Part shown: positions 33,094 to 40,812 of the stretch, piece after piece
Numbering within the stretch: the stretch's first letter is position 1
Layout of the letters: the number at the start of each line of letters is the position of its first letter
NCBI RefSeq assembly: GCF_014648555.1
Contig: NZ_BMRI01000003.1
Coordinates: 376,246 to 417,253, forward strand
Length of the DNA stretch: 41,008 bases
Origin: Kitasatospora griseola
GTDB lineage: Bacteria; Actinomycetota; Actinomycetes; Streptomycetales; Streptomycetaceae
Reading direction: 5' to 3'
Position numbers and translations under genes: made by a program
The notes under the pieces: model-generated
Told to the model about the DNA's origin: nothing
Seen by the model: only the letters and a program-made list of their open reading frames with translations
The model's database searches: none

Positions 33094-34013
33094 CGGTCCC
33101 GGCCGAGCAGCCGCGCGGTGACCTCGTCGACCCGGGCGGTCAGCGAGCTGTTCAGCTTCGCCCCGAGCTCCCGGTACTCGGCGAGCTCCGCGTCGGTGGC
33201 CCGGCCCGCGTACATCTTGCGCTCCAGCCGCACCAGCAGGCGGCGTTCGGCCTCGGCGGCCGGCGAGTAGGCGCTGGGCAGCCCGAACAGCTCCGACAGC
33301 ACGGTGTCCTCGCCGCTGCCGTACAGCACCCGCTGCCGCAGGTCCTCGTCCAGCCGGTGCGGCGCGAAATCCTCGGCGGGGCCGGGCAGACGGATCAGCG
33401 CGCCCGGATCGGCGGCCTGGCAGACGTACGGGCTGTGGGTGGCGACCAGGAACTGGGTGCGCGGGAACCGCTCGGTCAGCCACGGGCCGAGACGCTGCTG
33501 CCACACCGGGTGCAACTGGCGGTCCACGTCGTCGATCAGCACCGGCCCGGGGTGCGGGACCGCCGAGAGCCGGCCGACCAGCCGGGCCAACGCGGCGACG
33601 CCGTCGCCGAGTTCGTCCAACGGCAGTTCCAGCTCGCCGTTCGCCACGTACTGCCGCCGCGGGTCGCTCACCCGCCAACCGGTGGGCAGCACCCCGGCCA
33701 CCGACTCGGCGTCCAACAGGACGTCACGGCCCCCGGCCGGCTCCACGAACAGCGCCCTCGGCACACCCTGCGCCACCCCGACCCGCCAGCGCGGCGCGGG
33801 CTCGGCCTCCACCCAACCGTCGCCCCAGCCCGCGGCCGAATCACCCGGCAACGCCCCGAGCGCCACCGCGACCGCCCGCAGCAACGTACTCTTCCCGCTC
33901 CCGTTCGGCCCCGCGACCACATTCCACCCCGGCCCCTGAGGAACCGTCAGATCCACCGCCCGCGCCCCACGGAAGCACTTCACGCCGGACACCCTGATCC
34001 GCGACACGTACAC
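33090..34013 (-). CDS. AAA (RecF/OLD-like) ATPase, compact PtuA-like
   Basis: 307 residues. SMC/ABC-type N-terminus VSRIRVSGVKCFRGARAVDL, Walker A AGPNGSGKSTLL (about 35-46), a signature-like LDELGDGVAAL, Walker B-like PVLIDDVDRQLHPVWQQ, and switch FLVATHSPYVCQA. The C-terminal EDTVLSELFGLPSAYSPAAEAERRLLVRLERKM matches the VFG-type tail of Septu/retron-associated ATPases. It is much shorter than typical PtuA (about 500 residues), and the catalytic Walker B Glu (IDE) is an Asp (IDD). GTG at 34013 (or 34007) with a GAGGGGG stretch upstream; TAAAGA about 24 bases upstream may be a -10. First gene of the ATPase-HNH operon. Confidence 0.88.
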   Translation of the reverse strand: MYVSRIRVSGVKCFRGARAVDLTVPQGPGWNVVAGPNGSGKSTLLRAVAVALGALPGDSAAGWGDGWVEAEPAPRWRVGVAQGVPRALFVEPAGGRDVLLDAESVAGVLPTGWRVSDPRRQYVANGELELPLDELGDGVAALARLVGRLSAVPHPGPVLIDDVDRQLHPVWQQRLGPWLTERFPRTQFLVATHSPYVCQAADPGALIRLPGPAEDFAPHRLDEDLRQRVLYGSGEDTVLSELFGLPSAYSPAAEAERRLLVRLERKMYAGRATDAELAEYRELGAKLNSSLTARVDEVTARLLGRDR

Positions 34014-34045
34014 CCGCCCACCCCCTCACCGTTCTTTATGCCCAC

Positions 34046-34250
34046 CGCCCACCCACCCACCCGTGACCCCGCCGCCAAGGTGAACGCAGAAACACCGCTG
34101 CGCGGGCGGGAGAAGCCGGAGGGGACAGACACGAGAGCGACCCACCGCACGGGGCCTACACGGGCGAGCCGCAGCACCACCCCAGCCCCGCGCAGCGGAG
34201 TCGCCCCGGGGTCCACGTCGGCGGCGGGGCCACGGGTGGGTGGGTGGGCG
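34046..34250. repeat. 205-bp imperfect inverted repeat with G-quadruplex arms upstream of the ATPase-HNH operon
   Basis: The outer 20 bases are perfectly inverted: CGCCCACCCACCCACCCGTG (34046-34065) and CACGGGTGGGTGGGTGGGCG (34231-34250). Pairing continues inward in register: CCCCGCCGCC/GGCGGCGGGG (34067-34076/34220-34229) and CCGCTGCGCGGG/CCCGCGCAGCGG (34095-34106/34187-34198), giving ~61-64-base arms of roughly 80% identity around an ~80-base loop. Each outer arm contains GGGTGGGTGGGTGGG, a classic stable G4 motif, on one strand. It fills the whole oxyR-ATPase gap. It could be a MITE, a structured leader RNA or an oxyR 3' structure. No target-site duplication is evident. Confidence 0.85.
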
Positions 34251-34261
34251 AGGGGCCGCCG

Positions 34262-35203
34262 TCAGGCGGCGATGCGGACGGGCAGGCCCCGCAGGGCGTC
34301 GCGGAGGGCCGCCCCGAAGCGGTCGTACTCCGGGGTGCGGGCGGAGCCGGGGCGGTGGGCGAGGCCGATGCGGCGGCCGGGGGTGGGGGCGGCGAAGCGG
34401 ACGGCGGCGAGGCGGTCGGTGCGGCCGGTCTCGACGTCGAGGGCGGTGGCGGGGAGCAGGGTGACGCCGAGGCCGCCGGCGACCAGTTGGACGAGGGTGG
34501 AGAGTCCGGCGGCGCGGGTGCTTCCGCCGGACACCTCGGCGCCGACCTCGCGGCAGATGTCGAGTGCCTGGTCGCGCAGGCAGTGGCCTTCCTCCAGCAG
34601 CAGCACGTCCAGGTCGAGCAGGACGTCGCGCGGGACGTCGACCCGTCCGGCGAGTTCGTGCTCGGGCGGCACGATCAGCACGAAGTCCTCGTCGAACAGC
34701 GGGATTTCGGCCACGGGGACGCTGCCGCCCGCGGGCAGGGCGAGCAGCAGCAGGTCGAGGCGTCCGGTGGCCAGGCCGTCCAGCAGGGAGGGGGTGCGCT
34801 CCTCGTGGACGTGCAGTTCGAGGTCGGGGTAGGCGTCGCGGACGAGTCGCAGGACGGTCGGCAGCAGGTAGGGCGCGACGGTCGGGATCACTCCGAGGTG
34901 CAGTGGCCCGGTGAACGGCCGGCGGGCGGCCTCGACCTCCTCGGTGAGGGCGTGCAGCGCGGACAGCACCTGCCGGGCGTGGACGGCGACCCGCTCCCCG
35001 AGCGGGGTGATCATGACGCGTCGGGTGGTGCGTTCCACCAGCTGTGCGCCGAGGGCCTCCTCCAGTGCGGCGATCGCGCCGGACAGCGCGGGCTGGCTGG
35101 TGCCGATCGCGGCGGCGGCCTCCCGGAAGTGCAGGTGTTCGACGACGGCCGCGAAGGCCCGCAGCTGGGAGAGGGTGGGCGTGCGTTGCGTAGGGTGCTT
35201 CAC
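34262..35203 (-). CDS. oxyR: OxyR peroxide-sensing LysR-type regulator
   Basis: 313 residues. N-terminal LysR winged helix TLSQLRAFAAVVEHLHFREAAAAIGTSQPALSGAIAALEEALGAQL; C-terminal regulatory domain with the redox pair Cys208 and Cys217 in EEGHCLRDQALDIC, the same GHCLRDQ context as the peroxidatic Cys199 of E. coli OxyR. Hydrogen peroxide forms the disulfide and changes the tetramer so that it activates the divergent ahpCD. ATG at 35203. Its 3' end abuts the 205-bp inverted repeat. Confidence 0.96.
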   Translation of the reverse strand: MKHPTQRTPTLSQLRAFAAVVEHLHFREAAAAIGTSQPALSGAIAALEEALGAQLVERTTRRVMITPLGERVAVHARQVLSALHALTEEVEAARRPFTGPLHLGVIPTVAPYLLPTVLRLVRDAYPDLELHVHEERTPSLLDGLATGRLDLLLLALPAGGSVPVAEIPLFDEDFVLIVPPEHELAGRVDVPRDVLLDLDVLLLEEGHCLRDQALDICREVGAEVSGGSTRAAGLSTLVQLVAGGLGVTLLPATALDVETGRTDRLAAVRFAAPTPGRRIGLAHRPGSARTPEYDRFGAALRDALRGLPVRIAA

Positions 35204-35259
35204 GGCTGCGCTTCCTGCGTGGGTCCGATGCTGCCACCAGTGTGCCGCACTGATCGGGA

Positions 35260-35274
35260 TTGCCTATCAGGCAA
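35260..35274. promoter_or_regulatory. candidate OxyR binding site
   Basis: Perfect palindrome TTGCC-TATCA-GGCAA between oxyR and ahpC, with CACTGATC direct repeats on each side (35249-35256 and 35292-35299) and an ACTGATCAGT palindrome (35293-35302). The LysR T-N11-A pattern is present (TTGCCTATCAGGCAA). Confidence 0.6.
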
Positions 35275-35325
35275 AGCAGAAGATCCGATTTCACTGATCA
35301 GTAGCCGCTGTGCGACGCTGGACAT

Positions 35326-35340
35326 GTCCGTAATTCGGAC
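35326..35340. promoter_or_regulatory. second palindrome in the oxyR-ahpC gap
   Basis: GTCCG-TAATT-CGGAC, perfect, extending to TGTCCG...CGGACA, about 30 bases before the ahpC start. It may be a further operator or a 5' leader hairpin; the factor is unknown. Confidence 0.45.
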
Positions 35341-35370
35341 AACCCTCATCTCAACCCCTGGAGAAGCGAC

Positions 35371-35922
35371 GTGCTGACGATCGGCGACAAGTTCCCCGAG
35401 TTCGAACTCAACGCCTGCGTGGACCTCGACGCCGCGAACGCCTTCGCCGAGATCAACCACAAGTCCTACGAGGGCAAGTGGAAGGTCGTGTTCTTCTGGC
35501 CGATGGACTTCACCTTCGTCTGCCCGACCGAGATCGCCGCGTTCGGCAAGCTGAACGAGGAGTTCGCCGACCGTGACGCCCAGATCCTCGGCGTCTCCGG
35601 CGACTCGGAGTACGTCCACCACGCGTGGCGCAAGGACCACAAGGACCTGCGCGACCTGCCCTTCCCGATGCTGGCCGACGTCAAGCACGACCTGATGCGC
35701 GCCTGCGGCGTCGAGGGCGCCGACGGCACCGCCCAGCGTGCGGTGTTCATCGTCGACCCGAACAACGAGATCCAGTTCGTCATGGTGACCGCCGGCTCCG
35801 TCGGCCGTAACCCCAAGGAGGTCCTGCGGGTGCTGGACGCCCTGCAGACCGACGAGCTGTGCCCGTGCAACTGGACCAAGGGCGAGGACACCCTCGACGC
35901 CCAGGCCCTGCTGGCCGGCTGA
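35371..35922 (+). CDS. ahpC: alkyl hydroperoxide reductase C (AhpE/Prx1-type peroxiredoxin)
   Basis: 183 residues. Peroxidatic Cys51 in [12 protein letters not shown], the resolving region near 163-166 (ELCPCNW), and [12 protein letters not shown] plus [17 protein letters not shown] complete the 2-Cys Prx pattern. It reduces organic and hydrogen peroxide, then is recycled by AhpD. GTG start at 35371 with GGAGAAG five bases upstream. First gene of ahpCD, divergent from oxyR. Confidence 0.96.
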   Translation: MLTIGDKFPEFELNACVDLDAANAFAEINHKSYEGKWKVVFFWPMDFTFVCPTEIAAFGKLNEEFADRDAQILGVSGDSEYVHHAWRKDHKDLRDLPFPMLADVKHDLMRACGVEGADGTAQRAVFIVDPNNEIQFVMVTAGSVGRNPKEVLRVLDALQTDELCPCNWTKGEDTLDAQALLAG

Positions 35923-35927
35923 CCCCG

Positions 35928-36458
35928 ATGGCTCTCGACGAACTCAAGGCGGCCCTGCCGGACTACGCCAAGGACCTGAAGCTCAACCTGGGCTCGGTCA
36001 TCGGCAACTCGGACCTGCCGGAGCAGCAGCTCTGGGGCACCGTGCTGGCCTGCGCGATGGCGACGGGCTCGTCCGCCGTGCTGCGCGAGCTGGAGCCCGA
36101 GGCCAAGTCGCACCTGTCGCCCGAGGCCTACCAGGCCGCCAAGGGCGCCGCCGCGATCATGGCGATGAACAACGTCTACTACCGGACGCTGCACCTGCTC
36201 TCCGACAAGGAGTACGGGACGATGCGGGCCGGTCTGCGGATGAACATCATCGGCAACCCCGGCGTCGACAAGGTCGACTTCGAGCTGTGGTGCTTCGCGG
36301 TCTCCGCGATCAACGGCTGCGGCCAGTGCCTCGACTCGCACGAGGGCGTGCTGCGCAAGGCCGGCGTCGAGCGCGAGGTCGTCCAGGCCTCCGTGAAGAT
36401 CGCCGCCACCGTCCAGGCCGTCGCCTCGGTGCTGGACGCCGAAGCCCAGCTGGCGTAA
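35928..36458 (+). CDS. ahpD: alkyl hydroperoxide reductase D (AhpC reductant)
   Basis: 176 residues. The catalytic CxxC (Cys131, Cys134) and His138 are in [13 protein letters not shown], with the upstream Glu relay in [10 protein letters not shown]. The all-helical AhpD/CMD fold is clear. It reduces AhpC using lipoylated proteins and NADH via dihydrolipoamide enzymes, as in Mycobacterium tuberculosis (established). It starts five bases after the ahpC stop codon, so it is translated from the same message; terminator at 36470-36512. Confidence 0.96.
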   Translation: MALDELKAALPDYAKDLKLNLGSVIGNSDLPEQQLWGTVLACAMATGSSAVLRELEPEAKSHLSPEAYQAAKGAAAIMAMNNVYYRTLHLLSDKEYGTMRAGLRMNIIGNPGVDKVDFELWCFAVSAINGCGQCLDSHEGVLRKAGVEREVVQASVKIAATVQAVASVLDAEAQLA

Positions 36459-36469
36459 CGCACAACGCA

Positions 36470-36512
36470 AAGGTCCCGTCCCGGAGGAACTCCCCTCCCC
36501 GGACGGGACCTT
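36470..36512. terminator. bidirectional terminator after ahpD
   Basis: AAGGTCCCGTC / GACGGGACCTT, perfect 11-bp arms with further GC pairing inside, followed by GTCGTTTC. It also sits 13 bases past the stop of the AI-2E gene on the other strand. Confidence 0.8.
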
Positions 36513-36525
36513 GTCGTTTCCGCGG

Positions 36526-37959
36526 CTAGGGCCTGCGGGCCGCCTCGATCGCCTGGAAGACCTCCTGGCCGGCCGCGTTGCGCTGTCGCAGGTGCCCGGT
36601 GACGGTGTTGGTCACCGCGATCAGCGGCACGGCCACGATCGCGCCCGCGATGCCGCCGATGATGGAGCCCGCGGCGACGCCGAGCACCACGGCCAGCGGG
36701 TGGACCCGCACCGCCCGGCCGAGGATCAGCGGCTGCAGGATGTGGCCCTCCAGCTGCTGGACGGCGACCAGCACCACCAGCGCCATCAGCGCCTTGAACG
36801 GCCCGACGGTGACCAGCGCGATCAGCACGGCGATGGTGCCGGTGACCAGCGCGCCGACCAGCGGCACGAACGCGCCCAGGAAGATGATCACCGCGAGCGG
36901 CATCGCCATCGGCACCCCGAGCAGTTGGAGTCCGATGCCGATGCACAGCGCGTCGATGAACGCGACGACCACGGTGCCGCGGACGTAGGCGGTCAGCGTC
37001 GCCCAGGCCTTGGGCCCGGCGCCGGCCATCGCGTGCCGGGAGTGCCGGGGCAGGGCGCGCAGCATCCAGTTCCAGATCCGGGCGCCGTCGTAGAGCAGGA
37101 AGAAGATGGTGAAGGCGGTCAGCGCGATGCCGGTGAGCAGTTCGACGGCGATGCTCACCCCGGTGAAGCCGGCCGAGGTGAGCTGGTCGGAGTTCTTGCC
37201 GATGGACGTGGTGATCTGGTTGGTGAAGTTGTCCAGCTGGTCCTGCGTCAGGTGGAACGGCCCGTTGACCAGCCAGTCGCGCAGCGTCCGGACACCGTCC
37301 TGCGCCTTGACAGTGACCCGGTCGAGGTTGGTGGACACCTGCCAGAACACGAACCAGCCGACCAGGCCGATGCCCGCCAGGCCGGACATGAAGGTGCCGG
37401 CCGCGGCCACCGAGCGCGGGACGCCGCGCCGGCGCAGCCAGGAGACGGTGGGCTCCAGCAGCGCGGAGATCAGCAGCGCGGCGAGCACCGAGAACGCGAC
37501 CAGCCGCAGCGTGTCGATGACCCGGAACACCACGTACAGCGCGACGCCGAGCAGCAGCAGGCGCCAGGTGGACTCGGCGGCGACCCGCAGCGTCCACGGC
37601 ACCGCGTCCACCGGGTTGGCGGGCCGGCCGGGCGGGGCCGTCGACGGCGGTTCGGCGCTGCGCGGGGCCGGGACGGTCGGGTCTGCCCGCACGGCCGCCC
37701 CTTCCGGGGAGGCGGCAGCGGGGGCCCGACCGTCGGCCGATCCACCGCCCTGGTCGGCGAGTTGACGGGCCGTCTGCTCGACGGTGCGCAGGGCGGCCCG
37801 CTCGGCGGCGAGTTCGACGGCCTGCTCGGTGGCGAGGGCCTGCGCCTCCGCGGCGATGGCCGCACGACGGCGGCGTTCCGCCGCGGCGAACAGACCGGCC
37901 GCGACGGCCCCTATCTTGGCGACGCCGCGCCAGCGGCCGCCGCTCGTCTCTTCCGTCAC
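36526..37959 (-). CDS. AI-2E-family transporter (PerM/YdiK-like)
   Basis: About 477 residues. The first ~115 are cytoplasmic, Ala/Arg/Pro-rich with a coiled-coil-like stretch (AERRRRAAIAAEAQALATEQAVELAAERAALRTVEQ). The membrane core has about 8 helices in the PF01594 arrangement: RLLLLGVALYVVFRVIDTLRLVAFSVLAALLISALLEPTVSWLRRRGVPRSVA, FTIFFLLYDGARIW, FVPLVGALVTGTIAVLIALVTVGP, and QQLEGHILQPLILGRAVRVHPLAVVLGVAAGS. The family includes proton-coupled exporters; the AI-2 link is doubtful in actinobacteria. I chose GTG 37959 because GGGGGAG lies about nine bases upstream; GTG 38007 would add 16 residues but lacks a ribosome site. Confidence 0.9.
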   Translation of the reverse strand: MTEETSGGRWRGVAKIGAVAAGLFAAAERRRRAAIAAEAQALATEQAVELAAERAALRTVEQTARQLADQGGGSADGRAPAAASPEGAAVRADPTVPAPRSAEPPSTAPPGRPANPVDAVPWTLRVAAESTWRLLLLGVALYVVFRVIDTLRLVAFSVLAALLISALLEPTVSWLRRRGVPRSVAAAGTFMSGLAGIGLVGWFVFWQVSTNLDRVTVKAQDGVRTLRDWLVNGPFHLTQDQLDNFTNQITTSIGKNSDQLTSAGFTGVSIAVELLTGIALTAFTIFFLLYDGARIWNWMLRALPRHSRHAMAGAGPKAWATLTAYVRGTVVVAFIDALCIGIGLQLLGVPMAMPLAVIIFLGAFVPLVGALVTGTIAVLIALVTVGPFKALMALVVLVAVQQLEGHILQPLILGRAVRVHPLAVVLGVAAGSIIGGIAGAIVAVPLIAVTNTVTGHLRQRNAAGQEVFQAIEAARRP

Positions 37960-38294
37960 TTCCCCGGTCTCCCCCGCGTTCGTCTGCTGCGCGGCCGCGG
38001 GTCGCACGGCCGTCGGTGAGGAACGCTACCCGCCGTCGGGGCCCCGGGTCGCGGCGGTGACACGGACCGCTTCCAGGAGATTCCGGGCAAATCATCACCA
38101 ATATGCCCGTTTCGTCCGCCCGGACGTGGGAAGGGGCTTCAACAGACCTTCTGTCCGCGGACCGGCCGGGAGCGGAGGAACCAGGACCCGCTTCGCTTCC
38201 CCGCGTCCGCACCGGACCGTCGCCGCCCGCTGCGCACTGGTCAGCGCCGCCCGGGCGGCACGGCCCGCTTGGAGGCCGCTGTCTCGCGGCAGCA
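37960..38294. other. 335-bp gap upstream of the AI-2E gene
   Basis: No gene or repeat is recognised. It presumably holds the AI-2E promoter; the AT-richest patch (about 38090-38110, AATCATCACCAATATG) is the best place for it. A possible alternative start of the AI-2E gene is at 38007. Confidence 0.35.
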
Positions 38295-38336
38295 CGAAGG
38301 GCCCCGTTCTCGACCGTGCGAGAACGGGGCCCTTCG
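38295..38336 (-). terminator. terminator of the lytic transglycosylase gene
   Basis: Perfect 18-bp arms, core GGGCCCCGTTCTCG / CGAGAACGGGGCCC, 6-base loop, 29 bases past the stop. Confidence 0.85.
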
Positions 38337-38364
38337 GAACGAGCCGTGGCTCGGTACCAGTGGC

Positions 38365-39039
38365 CTAGTACCAGTGGTGGGACTGCCAGAACGACCAGGC
38401 GCCGCAGGGGCTGCCGTAGCGGCTGTTCATGTAGTTGAGGCCCCACTTGATCTGGGTCTCGGGGTTGGTGCGCCAGTCCGCGCCGGCCGAGGCCATCTTG
38501 GAACCCGGCAGCGCCTGGACCAGGCCGTAAGCGCCGGAGGAGGCGTTGGTGGCGGTGTAGTCCCAGCCGCTCTCGCGCTTGACGATCTGGCTGAAGCACT
38601 GGAACTGGTTGGCGTCGCCGACGATCTGGAGCGCCATGTCCTGGACCGAGCCGGGGCTGACGGTGGCGAGCACGCTGCGGGCGGAGGCGCGGTTGGCCTC
38701 CTCCTTCGCACGCTTCTCCTCGGCCGCCTTGGCGGCCTTCTCCGCGTCGGCCTTCGCCTGGGCGTCGGCGGCGGCCTTCTGCCGGGCCGCCTCTTCCGCT
38801 GCCTTCTTGGCGGCGGCGTCGGCGGAGACCTGCTGGGCGTTGGCCTGGCGACTGATGCCGTCGCTGACGTTCTGGGCCTGAGCACCGGTGGGCGCGTCGG
38901 CGAGCAGGGTGGCGCTCGCGACGTCGACCGCCTGGACGGTCTTGCCCTCACTGCCAGAGGCCGCACCTACCACTGCACCGACGGCGGTCACCGCGGTGGC
39001 GGAGGCGACAGCGACTCCCCGGACCGAGATCCGAGTCAC
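38365..39039 (-). CDS. secreted SLT-fold lytic transglycosylase
   Basis: 224 residues. Sec-type signal (MTRISVRGVAVASATAVTAVGAVVGAASG, cleavage near AASGS), a long Ala/Lys/Glu-rich coiled coil (about 65-120: KKAAEEAARQKAAADAQAKADAEK), and a C-terminal SLT domain (about 125-224) with the catalytic-Glu region IVKRESGWDYTATNASSGAYGLVQALPGSKM and the closing WQSHHWY. It resembles the actinobacterial transglycosylases related to resuscitation factors and cleaves or remodels peptidoglycan outside the membrane. ATG at 39039 with GGAAGGAAACC just upstream. Confidence 0.93.
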   Translation of the reverse strand: MTRISVRGVAVASATAVTAVGAVVGAASGSEGKTVQAVDVASATLLADAPTGAQAQNVSDGISRQANAQQVSADAAAKKAAEEAARQKAAADAQAKADAEKAAKAAEEKRAKEEANRASARSVLATVSPGSVQDMALQIVGDANQFQCFSQIVKRESGWDYTATNASSGAYGLVQALPGSKMASAGADWRTNPETQIKWGLNYMNSRYGSPCGAWSFWQSHHWY

Positions 39040-39391
39040 ATGGTTTCCTTCCAGCGTCGCCCGGCGCGTGACCGTCCGGGCGCAATCTGCCCCTGGTCAC
39101 TGGCCTCCGTCGAACTCTGGTCACGGGAGGCGCGGGCTCGGCCGTCCCCCCGGGCGAGCCCGGAGCGGCGGTGGAATCGAGCGGCGTACGGCCTTGCGGT
39201 GTTCAGTTTTCCGCCCGCCGACCGGAGTTGCCGGGCGAGGAATAGCCGTACGCGGGGCCTGACAGAACCCTCACCATGCCGCACGCGACGGTGTCTACGC
39301 AATTCCCTGTGCCGTGGCGGATCTCACAAACTTCGCCACCTGGGCGTTTGGTGGACGAACGGCCGAGGGGTCGTCAACAGGGCTGACAGCG
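39040..39391 (-). promoter_or_regulatory. structured 352-bp region upstream of the transglycosylase gene
   Basis: GCGTACGGC (39184-39192) and GCCGTACGC (39245-39253) are perfectly inverted and enclose a further CGCCCG...CGGGCG stem. The minus-strand RNA would therefore fold into a two-level stem about 145 bases before the ATG. Related genes in streptomycetes are often under a c-di-AMP (ydaO) riboswitch, but I do not find that motif's conserved core here. No gene is seen in the region. Confidence 0.4.
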
Positions 39392-39422
39392 AAGGGGCCT
39401 GACGGTACCCGTCAGACCCCTT
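39392..39422 (-). terminator. PhoH gene terminator
   Basis: AAGGGGCCTGACGG / CCGTCAGACCCCTT, one mismatch in 14, 3-base loop, 24 bases past the stop. Confidence 0.8.
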
Positions 39423-39445
39423 TGCCCCGGTGTGTCCGGTTATGC

Positions 39446-40777
39446 CTACGGCTGGATGTCCTCCAGCATCTCGGTCACCAGTGCGGCGATCGGCGAGCGC
39501 TCCGAACGCGTGAGCGTCACATGGGCGAACAGCGGGTGCCCCTTCAGCTTCTCCACCACCGCGACCACGCCGTCGTACCGGCCGACCCGCAGGTTGTCCC
39601 GCTGGGCGACGTCGTGGGTGAGCACCACGCGGGAGTTCTGGCCGATCCGGGAGAGCACCGTGAGCAGCACGTTGCGCTCCAGGGACTGCGCCTCGTCCAC
39701 GATCACGAAGGCGTCGTGCAGCGAGCGCCCGCGGATGTGGGTGAGCGGCAGGACCTCCAGCATGCCGCGGGAGATGACCTCCTCGATCACGTCCTGGGTG
39801 GTGACGGCGGAGAGGGTGTCGAACACCGCCTGCGCCCAGGGGCCCATCTTCTCGGCCTCGCTGCCGGGCAGGTAGCCCAACTCCTGGCCGCCGACCGCGT
39901 ACAGCGGCCGGAACACCATCACCTTGCGGTGCTGGCGGCGCTCCAGGACGGCCTCCAGGCCGGCGCACAGGGCGAGCGCGGACTTGCCGGTGCCGGCCCG
40001 GCCGCCCATCGAGATGATCCCGATCTCCGGGTCGAGCAGCAGGTCGAGGGCGATCCGCTGCTCGGCGCTGCGGCCGCGCAGCCCGAACGCCTCGCGGTCG
40101 CCGCGGACCAGCCGCACCCGGCCGTCGGCGGCCACCCGGCCGAGGGCCCGGCCGCGCTCGGAGTGCAGCACCAGGCCGGTGTGGACCGGGAGTTGCTCGG
40201 CGCCTTCGACCGAGAGGGCGCGGTCCTGGCCGGCGAACAGCTCGTCCACCTGGTCGGCGGGGACGTGCAGTTCGGTCATGCCCGTCCAGCCGGAGGTGAT
40301 CGCCAGCTCGGCCCGGTACTCCTCGGCCAGCAGGCCGACCGAGCTCGCCTTGATCCGCAGCGGCAGGTCCTTCGAGACCACCGTGACGTCGTAGCCCTCG
40401 GCCTGCAGGTTGCGGGCGACCGCGAGGATCCTGGTGTCCGCCTCGCCGCCGCCGGCCCGGTAGCCGGCCGGCAGGATCGACAGGTCGGAGTGGTTCAGCT
40501 CGACCCGGATGGTGCCGCCCAGCTCGCCCACCGGGATCGGTTCGTCGAGCCGCCCGTGGCGGATCCGGTAGTCGTCCAGCAGTCGCAGCGCCTGGCGGGC
40601 GAAGTAGCCCAGCTCCGGGTGGTGCCGCTTGGCCTCCAACTCGGTGACCACGACGACGGGGAGGACCACCTCGTGCTCCTCGAACCGCGTCATGGCGAGA
40701 GGGTCGGCCAGGAGCACGCTGGTGTCGAGGACGTACGTGCGCCGGTCAGGTGTCCGGCGGCTCTTGGTACTGACCAC
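39446..40777 (-). CDS. phoH2: PIN-PhoH fusion ATPase/ribonuclease (PhoH2)
   Basis: 443 residues. N-terminal PIN domain (about 14-145: [60 protein letters not shown] with the acidic catalytic residues) and a C-terminal PhoH P-loop ATPase (about 225-440: Walker [18 protein letters not shown], Walker [25 protein letters not shown]). PhoH2 proteins unwind and cleave RNA in an ATP-dependent way (shown for mycobacterial PhoH2). GTG start at 40777 with GGAGGG a few bases upstream. Upstream hairpin at 40790-40812. Confidence 0.95.
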   Translation of the reverse strand: MVSTKSRRTPDRRTYVLDTSVLLADPLAMTRFEEHEVVLPVVVVTELEAKRHHPELGYFARQALRLLDDYRIRHGRLDEPIPVGELGGTIRVELNHSDLSILPAGYRAGGGEADTRILAVARNLQAEGYDVTVVSKDLPLRIKASSVGLLAEEYRAELAITSGWTGMTELHVPADQVDELFAGQDRALSVEGAEQLPVHTGLVLHSERGRALGRVAADGRVRLVRGDREAFGLRGRSAEQRIALDLLLDPEIGIISMGGRAGTGKSALALCAGLEAVLERRQHRKVMVFRPLYAVGGQELGYLPGSEAEKMGPWAQAVFDTLSAVTTQDVIEEVISRGMLEVLPLTHIRGRSLHDAFVIVDEAQSLERNVLLTVLSRIGQNSRVVLTHDVAQRDNLRVGRYDGVVAVVEKLKGHPLFAHVTLTRSERSPIAALVTEMLEDIQP

Positions 40778-40789
40778 TAGCCCTCCAGA

Positions 40790-40812
40790 GCGGGTGACGC
40801 GACGTCACCCGC
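40790..40812. promoter_or_regulatory. palindrome/leader hairpin upstream of phoH2
   Basis: GCGGGTGACG-CGA-CGTCACCCGC: perfect 10-bp arms, 13 bases before the start codon. It either sequesters the ribosome site in the RNA or is an operator. The remainder (40813-41008) shows no gene. Confidence 0.55.

Noticed and set aside
34046..34250. Retron non-coding RNA next to the PtuA/PtuB-like genes
   Set aside because: Retron-Septu loci carry a reverse transcriptase. None is present in the window, and the repeat structure does not show an identifiable msr/msd layout.
39040..39391. c-di-AMP (ydaO) riboswitch upstream of the transglycosylase
   Set aside because: The conserved GGGGTGAATC-type core and the CCGTCAGCTAACCCGG-type 3' part are not found in the region on the minus strand.
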